DNA from: an uncultured Desulfovibrionaceae bacterium
GTDB lineage: Bacteria > Desulfobacterota > Desulfovibrionia > Desulfovibrionales > Desulfovibrionaceae
Length of the DNA: 50,979 bases
Direction of reading: 5' to 3'
Assembly (NCBI GenBank): GCA_944324045.1
Contig: CALUUT010000016.1
Coordinates: 1 to 50,979, forward strand
Shown here in pieces: positions 25,824 to 35,500 of the stretch. How positions within the stretch are numbered: position 1 is the first letter of the stretch; each line of letters opens with the position of its first letter. A model generated the notes under the pieces. That model was not told the origin of the DNA, did not search any database, and saw only the letters and a program-made list of their open reading frames with translations. A program made the position numbers and the translations under genes.

Positions 25824-26852
25824 ATGACGGCCCGCCGGGAAACAACGCCTTTGCCGGAACAGACCGGCACGCCCAACCCCGTCCTTGAACTTCGCGATAT
25901 ACGGGTGCGCTTTACGGCGCGCAAAGGTTTTCTTGCGCCCGCGCAGACCGTGTATGCGGTCAACGGCGTGTCCCTCACTCTGCATAAGGGCGAAACCCTT
26001 GGGCTTGTCGGCGAGTCCGGATGCGGCAAATCCACCCTGGCCAAAGCGGCCGCCGGTTTAATCCGTCCGGACTCAGGGCGCGTTCTTCTGTACGAAAAAG
26101 ACAAAGACCCCCGAACAGTGACCGGCGTCATGCCCGGCGCGATTCAAATGGTGTTTCAGGATCCTTTTTCCGCGCTTAATCCCCGGCGAAGCATAGGGGC
26201 CAGCATTCGCGAACCCCTTGACGTCATGGGCGGTCTGTCCAGAAGCGAACGCACAGAGCGCGTGCATGAGGCTCTGTCTCTGGTGGGGCTTGCGCCGGAA
26301 CACGCAAAGCGTTATCCGCACCAGTTTTCCGGCGGTCAAAGACAGCGCATCGTCATCGCGCGGGCCCTGATACGCCGCCCCAAAGTGCTTATCTGCGATG
26401 AACCTGTATCGGCCCTGGACGCCTCGGTCCAGGCTCAGGTGCTCAATCTTTTAAAAGACCTCCAACAGGCGTTCGGGCTTGCCATGCTGTTTATTTCTCA
26501 TGATCTTGGCGTGGTCGGACACATGAGCGACCGCATCGCGGTCATGTACCTTGGACGCATTGTGGAAAAAACCGACGCCTGCGCGCTGTTCGCCCATACC
26601 GCGCATCCCTACGCCCGCGCGCTGCTTGACGCTGTGCCCACAGGCGCGCCGGGACGGCGCAAGATTGCCGCCCCCACGCCCGGCGAGCCGCCAAGCCCGC
26701 TTGAGCCGCCGCCGGGATGCGCTTTTCACCCGCGTTGCGCCCATGCGGACCATGCATGCCGGACCAATTGCCCCGCCCTGCAAGCCATTGCGCCGCGCCA
26801 TGACGTCGCCTGCTTCCATCCCCTTGTCCAGAAAGGACAAAAACAGCGCTGA
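25824..26852 (+). CDS. OppF/DppF-type peptide ABC transporter ATPase
   Basis: A 342-residue ATP-binding subunit of an oligopeptide/dipeptide importer. Walker A is GESGCGKST (residues 63-71), the signature is FSGGQRQRI and Walker B is VLICDEPVSALD. The C-terminal oligopeptide-type extension (GCAFHPRCAHADHAC) is present, with cysteines that in some OppD/F proteins bind an iron-sulfur cluster. AAAGGAG precedes the ATG. Usually OppD and permease genes are adjacent; here none is in the window, so it is an orphan subunit. The preceding cobT is probably in the same transcript. Confidence 0.9.
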   Translation: MTARRETTPLPEQTGTPNPVLELRDIRVRFTARKGFLAPAQTVYAVNGVSLTLHKGETLGLVGESGCGKSTLAKAAAGLIRPDSGRVLLYEKDKDPRTVTGVMPGAIQMVFQDPFSALNPRRSIGASIREPLDVMGGLSRSERTERVHEALSLVGLAPEHAKRYPHQFSGGQRQRIVIARALIRRPKVLICDEPVSALDASVQAQVLNLLKDLQQAFGLAMLFISHDLGVVGHMSDRIAVMYLGRIVEKTDACALFAHTAHPYARALLDAVPTGAPGRRKIAAPTPGEPPSPLEPPPGCAFHPRCAHADHACRTNCPALQAIAPRHDVACFHPLVQKGQKQR

Positions 26853-26866
26853 TAGCCGGCATGCAT

Positions 26867-26896
26867 AAAAAATGAGAGGCGCGTCGCGCCTCTCAT
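26867..26896 (-). terminator. Perfect intrinsic terminator on the minus strand
   Basis: The 12-bp arms ATGAGAGGCGCG and CGCGCCTCTCAT are perfect, with a single central base. On the minus strand the stem runs into six T residues; on the plus strand no T tract follows. It therefore terminates a transcript coming from the right, where no protein gene lies on the minus strand, although it may also protect the 3' end of the oppF-like mRNA. Confidence 0.8.
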
Positions 26897-26945
26897 GCCA
26901 TTAAGGGGAGGGGGACTCCCCATTAAAAGGAGGAGGAGAGTTGGA

Positions 26946-27089
26946 ATGTTAAAACAAAGTATGGTATCCGTCCGTTGCGAGAGGGGGTTTCCGGAACATG
27001 CCGGCGCCAGAGGAAACGCCGACATGTTCCGGAAAAGGTATGGGCTTTTCAAACGTATGCCAGTCAACAAGATGTACATGATTGTATAG
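26946..27089 (+). CDS. Small basic ORF with strong ribosome site, unrecognised
   Basis: A 47-codon frame, beginning MLKQSMVSVRCERG, preceded by AGGAGGAGGAGAG, one of the strongest Shine-Dalgarno matches in the window. The peptide is basic and I do not recognise it. It lies antisense to the candidate small RNA, and its ribosome site is the complement of that RNA's CTCCTCCTCC tract, so the site may owe its form to the RNA rather than to translation. No plus-strand promoter is evident. Treat as hypothetical. Confidence 0.25.
   Translation: MLKQSMVSVRCERGFPEHAGARGNADMFRKRYGLFKRMPVNKMYMIV
26988..27035. repeat. Long hairpin (13-bp perfect stem plus inner stem)
   Basis: TTTCCGGAACATG pairs perfectly with CATGTTCCGGAAA, and after one mismatch an inner CGGCG/CGCCG stem follows, leaving a 10-nt loop. 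It forms the central structure of the candidate small RNA on the minus strand. Confidence 0.8.
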
Positions 27090-27113
27090 GATCATGCGTT
27101 GCGCCTACTATAT

Positions 27114-27130
27114 AGCATAAGTCGTGCCAA
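27114..27130 (-). promoter_or_regulatory. Near-consensus sigma-54 promoter
   Basis: The minus strand reads TTGGCACGACTTATGCT. The full -24 box TGGCACG is present, GG and GC are separated by exactly 10 nt, and the -12 box ATGCT differs from TTGCT at one base. It points away from the methyltransferase gene, toward the gap before the terminator at 26867-26896. Predicted start near 27103. Confidence 0.75.
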
Positions 27131-27182
27131 CATAAATTATTATTTATTTTCAACATGTTATAATATACAGGGTTTAAATTTG

Positions 27183-27227
27183 TGCAAAAATCAATGCAAA
27201 AAAATGCACAATTCGCTATTTGTTGCA
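27183..27227. repeat. Phased TGCA repeats before the methyltransferase gene
   Basis: TGCA occurs at 27183, 27195, 27205 and 27224, with GTGCA and TGCAC at the two ends forming an inverted pair. The spacings (12, 10 and 19 nt) are close to one or two helical turns, which is compatible with an operator. TATAAT lies about 15 nt upstream of the first copy. Confidence 0.35.
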
Positions 27228-27228
27228 C

Positions 27229-27900
27229 ATGACAATGAAAAAATACACAGAAAACTACAAAAAAAGTCAATATTTTCCAAATCTTATTGAAACAAGCCAT
27301 CATTTTGTGCAAAGCGTGTTTCAAAAAGGAGGTTCTGCCGCGCACAATGAATACGCCCTGGACGGCACCGCCGGAAATGGACATGACACGCTGTTTCTTG
27401 CCAAACTGGCCGGCGACGGGGGGCGCGTGTTCGGATATGATGTTCAGGAAAAAGCCCTTGAGGCCACGCGCGCGGCTTTAATCCGGGAAGGACTTGAACG
27501 CCGCGTCACGCTTTTTGCACATGGGCATGAACGCATAGCGGCCGACCTTGCGGCTTTTTTCCGCACAGAAAGCCCGCGGCCCATGCTGCGGGCGGCCATG
27601 TTCAATTTCGGTTTTCTTCCCGGCAGCGACAAGACATGCGTGACGCAACCGCATACATCTCTGGCCGCTCTGGAAGGTCTCATGCCCTGGATGCATCCCG
27701 GCGCGGGCGTGTCGTTGCATCTGTACGCAGGCCATGCCGGCGGAGAGCAGGAAGCTCAGACGCTCGTCGACTGGGCGTCGCGTTTGCCCTGGGACAGGTT
27801 CCGGGTCATGCGTCACGAATTTCTTAATAAGGAAAAAAATCGGGAAATACTGCTCTTGATCGAAGTGCTCCAAAAACCGGCCGGCTGTCCGTCCCCTTAA
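27229..27900 (+). CDS. MnmM/YtqB-like SAM-dependent methyltransferase
   Basis: A 223-residue class I methyltransferase of the YtqB family. The SAM-binding motif I is LDGTAGNGHDTLFLAKL (residues about 43-59), and the family-specific FNFGFLPGSDK comes near residue 124. Bacillus YtqB (MnmM) methylates the 5-aminomethyl group of tRNA wobble uridine, which makes this the best functional guess. There is no clear ribosome site; ATGs at 27229 and 27235 and a TTG at 27220 are alternatives. Its 3' end converges with the permease gene, 16 nt away. Confidence 0.75.
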   Translation: MTMKKYTENYKKSQYFPNLIETSHHFVQSVFQKGGSAAHNEYALDGTAGNGHDTLFLAKLAGDGGRVFGYDVQEKALEATRAALIREGLERRVTLFAHGHERIAADLAAFFRTESPRPMLRAAMFNFGFLPGSDKTCVTQPHTSLAALEGLMPWMHPGAGVSLHLYAGHAGGEQEAQTLVDWASRLPWDRFRVMRHEFLNKEKNREILLLIEVLQKPAGCPSP

Positions 27901-27916
27901 GGGCAATCCATAACCG

Positions 27917-29158
27917 CTAGCGATATTCCGGAAGCATATCCAGCATATATAGAATATGGCAGACCGCCGTCAGGCAGCCGTAGGCAAGCAGCAAAGGCAC
28001 AAGGGCCCGGCCCCAGGGAGCGCGATACGCCGCGGCGCGAAATTTCTTCCGGCTTGCGCGCAGCATCATGGCCGGAATCAAAACAGACCATATCGTGGCC
28101 GCAAGACCAGCCCAGCCAATGGCGTATAAAAAACCCTGAGGCCAGATCAGCCCGCAAAGCGTGGGCGGCAGAAAGGTCGCCAGGGCGGTTTTGGCCCGGC
28201 CCCACGGGGAATCGTCAAAGTTGCACAAATCCGCCATATAATCAAAAAGGCCCAGACCGGCGCCCAGAAAGGAGGTGGCCACAGCCAGAAAAGAAAAGGC
28301 TTCAAGCATGCGCAGGATAAAATCCCCATCCAGCTCCGAGCCCGCGCCGCGGATCAAGTCTCCCACATTGCCGCCCGCGGCGATTACGCTTCTAAACTGA
28401 TCGCGGGAAATAATCCCGTCCGCCGCGACCAGCCACACCACGTAACAGATCAGGGCGATCAGGGTTCCATAACGCAGGCAGGCGTTCACGGAAGCCGGGT
28501 CTTTGCCGAAATATTTGACCATGCTGGGAACCGAAGCGTGAAAACAAAATGAAGTCAGGTAGGTGGAAAGCGCGCCCCAAAGGAAAACAAGCCGCCCAGG
28601 GACCAGGCCTTCTCCGCTCAGGCCCAGAAGCACAGGCATACGTATCTGCGAAAGCATTCCGGCAATGGATAAAACAAAGGTGAGCACCATGCCGCCCATA
28701 AGAACAACGGAAAACCTGTCCACAAATTTCGTGCTCCACCAGACGCATGCCGCAAGAATGAAGGAAAAAACAAGCCCCGGCCATATCTCGCCGGCGTCAA
28801 CGCCGAAAACAGCCATGGCCGTCTGGCGGATGACGGACCCGCCGCCGCTTACATAGGCATAAACCAGAATATACAGAACAAGCGCCACAGCCAGCCCGTT
28901 GACGAGACTCCAAAGCGGCCCCAGCGAGTCCTGCGTCAGGGTATGAAAGCTGCTGCCCGGCGCGTAATGTGTATTCACTTCCAATATGGCCTGGCTTGAA
29001 CGCAGCATTAGAATCCAGGTGACCGCCATAAGCGCCAGGGACCAATACAACCACATCCCGGCGGAAATCATGGGCAAAGCCAGCATTCCCGCGCCGATTG
29101 CAGTCCCCGCGATAATCATGGCGCCGCCCAGAATTTTTCGCTTTTCCGTATTCTTCAT
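27917..29158 (-). CDS. Aromatic amino acid permease (Mtr/TyrP/TnaB family)
   Basis: A 413-residue membrane protein with about 11 predicted helices. The opening GGAMIIAGTAIGAGMLALP is the hallmark of the hydroxy/aromatic amino acid permease family, which imports tryptophan or tyrosine with protons. Other family segments include FCFHASVPSMVKYFGKD near residue 205 and SFLGAGLGLFDYMADL near residue 310. I start at ATG 29158, with GGGAG 9 nt upstream; the open frame extends further but that part is low-complexity, Phe-rich and without a ribosome site. Tryptophan, tyrosine or phenylalanine would feed the IorAB pathway encoded at 46-51 kb. Confidence 0.9.
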   Translation of the reverse strand: MKNTEKRKILGGAMIIAGTAIGAGMLALPMISAGMWLYWSLALMAVTWILMLRSSQAILEVNTHYAPGSSFHTLTQDSLGPLWSLVNGLAVALVLYILVYAYVSGGGSVIRQTAMAVFGVDAGEIWPGLVFSFILAACVWWSTKFVDRFSVVLMGGMVLTFVLSIAGMLSQIRMPVLLGLSGEGLVPGRLVFLWGALSTYLTSFCFHASVPSMVKYFGKDPASVNACLRYGTLIALICYVVWLVAADGIISRDQFRSVIAAGGNVGDLIRGAGSELDGDFILRMLEAFSFLAVATSFLGAGLGLFDYMADLCNFDDSPWGRAKTALATFLPPTLCGLIWPQGFLYAIGWAGLAATIWSVLIPAMMLRASRKKFRAAAYRAPWGRALVPLLLAYGCLTAVCHILYMLDMLPEYR

Positions 29159-29499
29159 GCCGCTGTTCTCCCAAAGCAGAAGTGTTCGAATGCACGGCAT
29201 GGTTGTTTCACAAAAAAGATGGGAGGAAAAGAGGAAAAAATTTTCCACATAAGAGAAGAAGAAAAAGAAGAACTGATTCCCTCTTCCCTTCTCCGGACCC
29301 TGTCCTATCTCCTCAAGTAAAATGTCGCGCCGGAAAAACAGAAAAAAACGCCTGTGCGGCTCCAGAAGAACGAGACGTTCGCACCGCAGTAAGGCAAGCA
29401 AAGCCCACGAGGCGCTTTACGCCACTCAGATACCCGCGGGCGCGGGAGGCTATATGGCCTTTCGGCCTTCGGTCTCAAAGCACATAAGGCAGATAGATG
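29159..29499. other. Gene-free stretch between permease and adhesin
   Basis: Between the permease start and the adhesin terminator I find no supported gene. The first 150 nt are purine-rich on the plus strand. The promoter of the permease should lie here, but no convincing -35/-10 pair is visible. Confidence 0.4.
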
Positions 29500-29533
29500 A
29501 AAAGCGGAAACAGGCGCGCCCGTTTCCGCTTTT
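29500..29533 (-). terminator. Terminator of the giant adhesin gene
   Basis: AAAAGCGGAAAC and GTTTCCGCTTTT form a 12-bp stem around a 10-nt loop, 28 nt after the adhesin stop codon. T tracts are present on both strands, so it is probably bidirectional. Confidence 0.88.
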
Positions 29534-29560
29534 TTCGTTCGTTCCTTCGCAGTGCGCCGT

Positions 29561-32500
29561 TTAACCGCCCTGACTGTTTTCAAGCACCGCCTTTTGCACC
29601 AAAATTGTGGTGTCGTCCGAGCCGTCCGCAGCCGAACCATGATGCACCATCTCCACAAACCCGTCCGGAACGGCATGCGATGAATCCGTCACTTCGCTCC
29701 ACGCATCGGAGAAGTGCAGCGTAGAGCCGTGCTCTCCCTGATTCACGGTCACCCCCAGATTCTTGAAGTCCTGAAGACTGCTCAGAACCAGAGAATCCGG
29801 CGTATGCGCAACCAGCACCTCGACATTGCTGACGGCCCCGGAATGCAGAGAATCAAGCATGGCGTCAAGATTGTTCTGCCCCGGCGTCCCGACCAGAAAA
29901 TCAATGCCTTCTCCGCCGTCCATGACGGCATTGTCCGCGCTGAACACCAGAATGTCATGACCTTCGCCGCCGTAAAGCCGGTTATGGCCGTCGCCGCCGT
30001 GCAGATAATCATTGCCGCTTCCGCCGTACAGGATATCGTCGCCGCCGCCGCCATACAGATGGTCGTCGCCGTCGCCGCCATACAGATGGTCGTCGCCGTC
30101 GCCGCCGAACAGGATATCATTCCCCTGCCCGCCATGAATCGTATCATCCCCGCCATCCCCGAACAGGATGTGCGGCGTGGCCGAATCAGTATGATCAATG
30201 GCGTCCGCGCCGCCGGTTCCGATATGGAAGAGGCCGGCGTCATGATGCAAATCGACTGTGACGGAAGCCTCGTGCCCCTGTCCCAAATCATCGGACACAT
30301 GATAGTCAAACTGTTCGCCGATTTTTCCGTCATGTGCAATGGACGCTTCGGCAAGCTTGTGCAGCCCGCTCTCAGATGTATCAAGCGTATAGGAGTAGCC
30401 GCCGGTGTCCGCATCAAAATGCAGAGTTCCGAAGTCTCCCTGCACATCGCCCTGAGCCGTGACCCCGTCAAAAGCATATGTCAGGGAATCGCCCTGTTCC
30501 TGACCGGGAAGCGCATCCTGCGCAAGAGGCAAAAGAGTCTGGGAATGTACGGAGAACGGCTCACCCGGAATAAGACCGGCCAGCCCCATGATCAAGGCGG
30601 CGTTCGCCAGCTCCGGCGCGGCATTGGAGCCTGCAATGGTCGCGTGCAGTTCCTTGCTTGCGACAGTCTCGCGGCCGTCGCTGACCTGAATCGCAAACTC
30701 CACGTCTCTTGTCTCGCCTTCCCTGATTCCGGCCTGGGCCGCGGGATCCGCCGTAAACACATACTCCCATTCCTTGCCGTCCGAACCTGTCCCCGGCTCA
30801 AATTCGAATATGCCTACGCCGTCTATCTCCGCCTTGCCCTCTGTCACGGCATAGGTTTTGCCGTCCACCACGATGGAAAGGGCGTGCGTATCGCCAAGGT
30901 CCGCATCATGGAAGACCAGTGTTCCCGTATTGCTTTGCGCGTCTGACGTGGCGGAGTCAATAACCGGGGCGTCGTTGGTTCCCTTGATGTGGATGGTCGC
31001 ATCCGCCTGATCCGATGCCCCATACTGGTCCTTGACCACGACACTGAACGTTTCCGAAGCCGTCTCGCCTTCGCCCAGTCCCGCTGCCCGGCCGCTGTCC
31101 AGGGTGTACGTATATTCGCCGTCGTCATCAATGGTGGCCGTGCCGTATTCGGTGGTCAGGGTCTTGCCGTCCGCGCTCACTGTCCAGCCCGCTTCAATCT
31201 GGGCTTCCGTCAGCGTAAAGGAGTACGTCAGGCTGTCTCCCGCGTCTGCGTCACTGCCCACGATAGTTCCGGTAAACTCGGCGTTGGACGCATTCTCAAC
31301 CAGCGGCGTTTCTTCTGAATTGCCAAGACTGGATTTTACATCGTCAATAACCGGGGCGTCGTTGGTTCCCTCAATGTGAATGGTCACGTCCGCCGGCTCC
31401 GATTGCGCCCCATACTTGTCCGTAACTATGACCTGGAACGTTTCCGAAGCCGTTTCGCCTTCGCCCAGTCCCGCGGCGCGCCCGCTGTCCAGGGTGTAGG
31501 TATATTCGCCGTCGCTCCCAATGGTCGCCGTGCCGTATCCGGTGGTCAGGGTCTTGCCGTCCGCGCTCACTGTCCAGCCCGCTTCAATCTGGGCTTCCGT
31601 CAGCGTAAAGGAATACGTCAGGCTGTCGCCAGGGTCCGCGTCCACGTCATGCGCTACGATAGTTCCGGTAAAGACGGCGTCAGACGCATCTTCAACCAAA
31701 GGCGTTTCCGGCTTGTTGCCGAAATCGGAACTTGCCTCAATATCCGGCGCCGTGTTGGTTCCCTTGATGCTGATGATGATATCGCCCTTGTCGGTCATTC
31801 CGTCATGGTCCGTGGCCGTGACTTCGAACCGCACTTCATACAGTTCCCCCGCTTGCAGGGCGCGAACGACGTCGCTGTCGTTATTCAGCTCAAAATGATA
31901 CGTGCCGTCGGCCGGGTTCAGCGTCAGCGTTCCATAGTCACTGGCGAGAACCAGCGTCTGACCGTCCTGCTTCGTGACCGTATTTTCGCCGTCGCTGACG
32001 CTGTACGTCAGGCTCTCTCTCGTATCCAGACTGTCCGGATCAATGATATGGAACGTGCCCTGCGCGCTGTTGGCCTGCGAAGCTTCAGTCAGGGTCAGCA
32101 CCTTTTCAAAGCTTATCTGCGGACTGTCCGCGGTTCCCTGAATGGCGACTTCAACCGTCACGCCCTGCGCGCTCTGCGCGCCGTGTTCGTCCACGGCATA
32201 GACCGGCATGCTGACCGTAGGCCTGGCGCTTCCGTTCAGCCCCTGCACAATCTCGCTTTCATTGTTCAGGGTGAACACGACGTCGCCGTTTGCGTCAATC
32301 CGCCATACGCCGTATCCTTTGGGGTCTTCCATAAAGGTTTCGCCATTTGCAAAGACAAAATGCAGATTCCCGGCGCCGCCGTCGTCCGTGAACGCGCCTT
32401 CCAGCTTCGCCTTGGAGATGACGCTTTGCACCACATGCGCGCCATTTTCGGAAAAACCATCTTCCGCGACCTCAACGCCGCGAATGCTCTCCGCGCCGCC

Positions 32501-35500
32501 CTTCCACACCGGCGCGAAGTTCTGTCCATTGATATCAATGACGATTTCCTGTTCCACCGTGCCGTCCGCATGGCCATCTGAAACATATACGCTAAAGGTC
32601 TCCTGCAAATCCGCGTCCGCATTCAGATGCCATGTTCCGTCCGCATCCTGATGGAAATACTTCAACGCCTCAGGGTCCGCCGCCAATTTACTCTGGTCTA
32701 AAGTGTAGGTGTAGGACCACTTGCCGCTGTCGTCCCGGGTAAGGGCAATGGTCCCATATTTCCCGTCAATAGCAGTCTGGAGCGAATCTTCGCTGAAACT
32801 GGCCGTCAGACTCTCTGTTTCCGCATCCGCGGTAATATTCCCATCCGCATCAACAATGCGATCCACATCCGCGGCCGTAATCTGGCCAGTCACAGAAGGC
32901 GCATCCCCGCTTTCCGAAAAAACCCCTGTAATCTCCTTATGCGCGTCAGCGAACGTGATTTCAGGCGCGTCGTTGCGTCCCGTAATCGTAATCTCGATCT
33001 CCACCAGCTTGCCGTCTTCATCAAACGCCGGCTTGCCGTTGAACATCACCTGGAAGGTTTCCGTGACCGTCGCGCCCTCAGGCAGATTCTGCACCGGATT
33101 GTCTTCGCCGTTCTCGCCGTTGAACAGGGTATAGGTCCACTTGCCCGTGGCCGGATCAACAGTGATGTAACCGTATTTTCCATTCACGGGCTCGCCGTGT
33201 TCCAGCATGCCTGTCTGGGTCTGACCGTCCTGCCCCTTTACGCCGAAGTAGGCGAAGGCGTCGGGATTGTCTTCCTGCGTATGATGAAGCTGCCCTGAAA
33301 CAGTCTGAAATGTGGCGTCGTCGTTGTCCGTATCGCCGTCTTCATGCACCACGCCGGCAAGATCGCCGCCTTCATACTCAGGACCTGGTCCGGGGCCTTC
33401 CAGATCATTCCTGTTGATGGTTATCTGAATGGCCCTGACCTCTTCGGATTGCGCCCCGTGCTGATCCACCACCACGACCTTGATCGTATCGGTCAGGGTC
33501 TGCGCGTCCTTGTGCGCTTCAAAGTATGCATATGCCTTGAAGGTATCCACCGTGTAGGTGTATTCGCCTGTTTCCGGATTGATGATGAACGAGCCGTATT
33601 CGGTCTTGATGACCGTGGCTGTTTCATACTCGCCGCTCTCCGACTTGACGCCGTCCGTAAGCATGTAGGTTATGGAATCGCCGTCAATATCCGCGCCGCC
33701 TGCAATCTGGCCCTCGAACGTCATGTCGGCCCTGCCGTCCGTATGATCGCTATCTTTCACAAAAGGCTCGACTGTTCCGGCAAAGTTAGGCGTCGATTCC
33801 GTCCATTCAGGCCGGTCGTTCGCCCCGGAAACCGTGACCTCCACGACCTTTGTCTGCGTCTCGCCGTTTATCGTGACCTCAACCGTAAATGTTTCAGTTT
33901 CCCTTTTTCCGACCTTCCAGTCCTGAACCTTGGCGTTGTCCAATTCATAATGATATTCGCCTGTGGCCGGATCAAGGACAAACCGGCCATACTTGCCTCC
34001 CGCGACAATATGACCATTTCCGTCCGCCGCCCCGCTTTGCACGTTCCATGTCGCATTGTTGTCCGCTATGGCCGCGCTGTCCGCATTATCCACGCCTTCC
34101 ACGCGAACGACGCCTTCATTCGACAGGGAAACGTCCGTATCGCGGCTCAGCTCCCCGTCGTTTTCCGTGACCTTCAGGGCATCGGCCTCAATAAGAAACG
34201 CATCGCGTTCCCCCTGGAACGTCACCTGGAATACGCCGTCCGTATACGCCCCGTGCTCGTCCGTGATGCGGATATTGAAGGTTTCATCCTCAAGCAGCTC
34301 ATTGGCGTCAAGTTTATCGAATTCATCCCCGGAAACCGTCAGCCTGTAGACGTACTTGCCGTCTCCGTGCAATTCAAGAACGCCGTACTTGCCCTGAAGG
34401 ACATTGGCCTTGGAGCCGTCCGCCTTGATTATGGCGTATGTGAGGCTGTCGTTTTCAGCGTCATCGCCGGACAGCTTGCCCTCAATAACGCGCGTATTTT
34501 CACCTTCTGTCGCGCTCTCGGTAAAAGACGCCGTATTTCCGCTCGCGTCCTGCACGCCCGCGGTCCAGACAGGCGCGCCGCCGTCATCCGTCTCCAATGT
34601 GGCGTTTTGCGCGCCATCCTGGACAAAAACCGGTCTATCGTTGGCCCCGGTGAAATAAATATCCAACTTCTGGTCCGCCGCCATATCCGCATCGACCAGT
34701 TTTCCGTCAGCGTCAAAGGCCTCATGACGATCATCCCAGGCGACCAGTTTAAAGTCGTCGCCCAGCAGTTCGGAGAGCTTGGCATGCCAGTTCTGATCCT
34801 TGCCGTTCATGGCGTCCTGATCCAGAGTGAACGTGAAGTTGCCCTTGCCGTCAATCGTCAGCGTCCCGTAATGAAGATTGTCGATGGCGATTTCAAGCGT
34901 GCAGCCCGCGCCGGCGCCTACGCCTGTAATGGCATAGGTATGCTCGTCAGCCGTCGTGCCTGTCGTGACCACCGGCGCGTTCTTCCCGTCGACAGAGCTA
35001 AGAAGCCTATCGCCCAGCATAAAGCCGTAATGCTGGTGCGTGCCCTCGCTGTCGGCGTCAATCCATTCAACCTGAAATACGCCGCCGTCCTGTCCGGTCT
35101 GTCCGTTGGGAATGTTGCCGCCCGGCAGCACTCCGGCCTCATTGGCCGCAAGCACATGCGCATCGGCCTGCAAAACCAGACGGGGAGCGTCGTCCGCACC
35201 CTCAATGACGACTGTCACATCCTGAATATGGAACGCGCCCGCGGCATCCTTGACCGCCACATGGAATGTTTCCGTGAGCGTTTCTCCGGCCGCCAACTGC
35301 CGCACATCGCTGTTGCCGTTGTCCAGCGTATAGGTATACTTGCCTGTGGCCGGGTCGATGCGCAACGAGCCGTAGTCGCCGGTCATGGACTCGGACATGC
35401 CTGGCGTGGCCCCTTCCTGATCCACTTCAGCCCAGCTCTTTTCCGTAAGCCCGAAGGTGAAGGTTTCTCCTTTCGTCCCCGTGGAGTCTGGGTCCGTCAC

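Larger units (their letters stand above)
26867..27103 (-). ncRNA. Candidate sigma-54-dependent small RNA
   Basis: A near-consensus sigma-54 promoter (27114-27130) and a perfect terminator (26867-26896) on the minus strand delimit a transcript of about 237 nt. Inside it I see a small 5' hairpin (CATGAT with ATCATG), a long hairpin at 26988-27035, an unpaired tract CTCTCCTCCTCC (26928-26942), which is complementary to Shine-Dalgarno sequences, and a short GGGGA/TCCCC stem. This is the layout of a base-pairing small RNA. A 48-codon frame (26949-27095) exists on this strand but has no ribosome site. Expression is not shown by sequence alone. Confidence 0.55.

Noticed and set aside
29951-30170. 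CRISPR-like tandem repeats
   Set aside because: Units are 27 nt, in frame, without unique spacers, and encode RTX nonapeptides.
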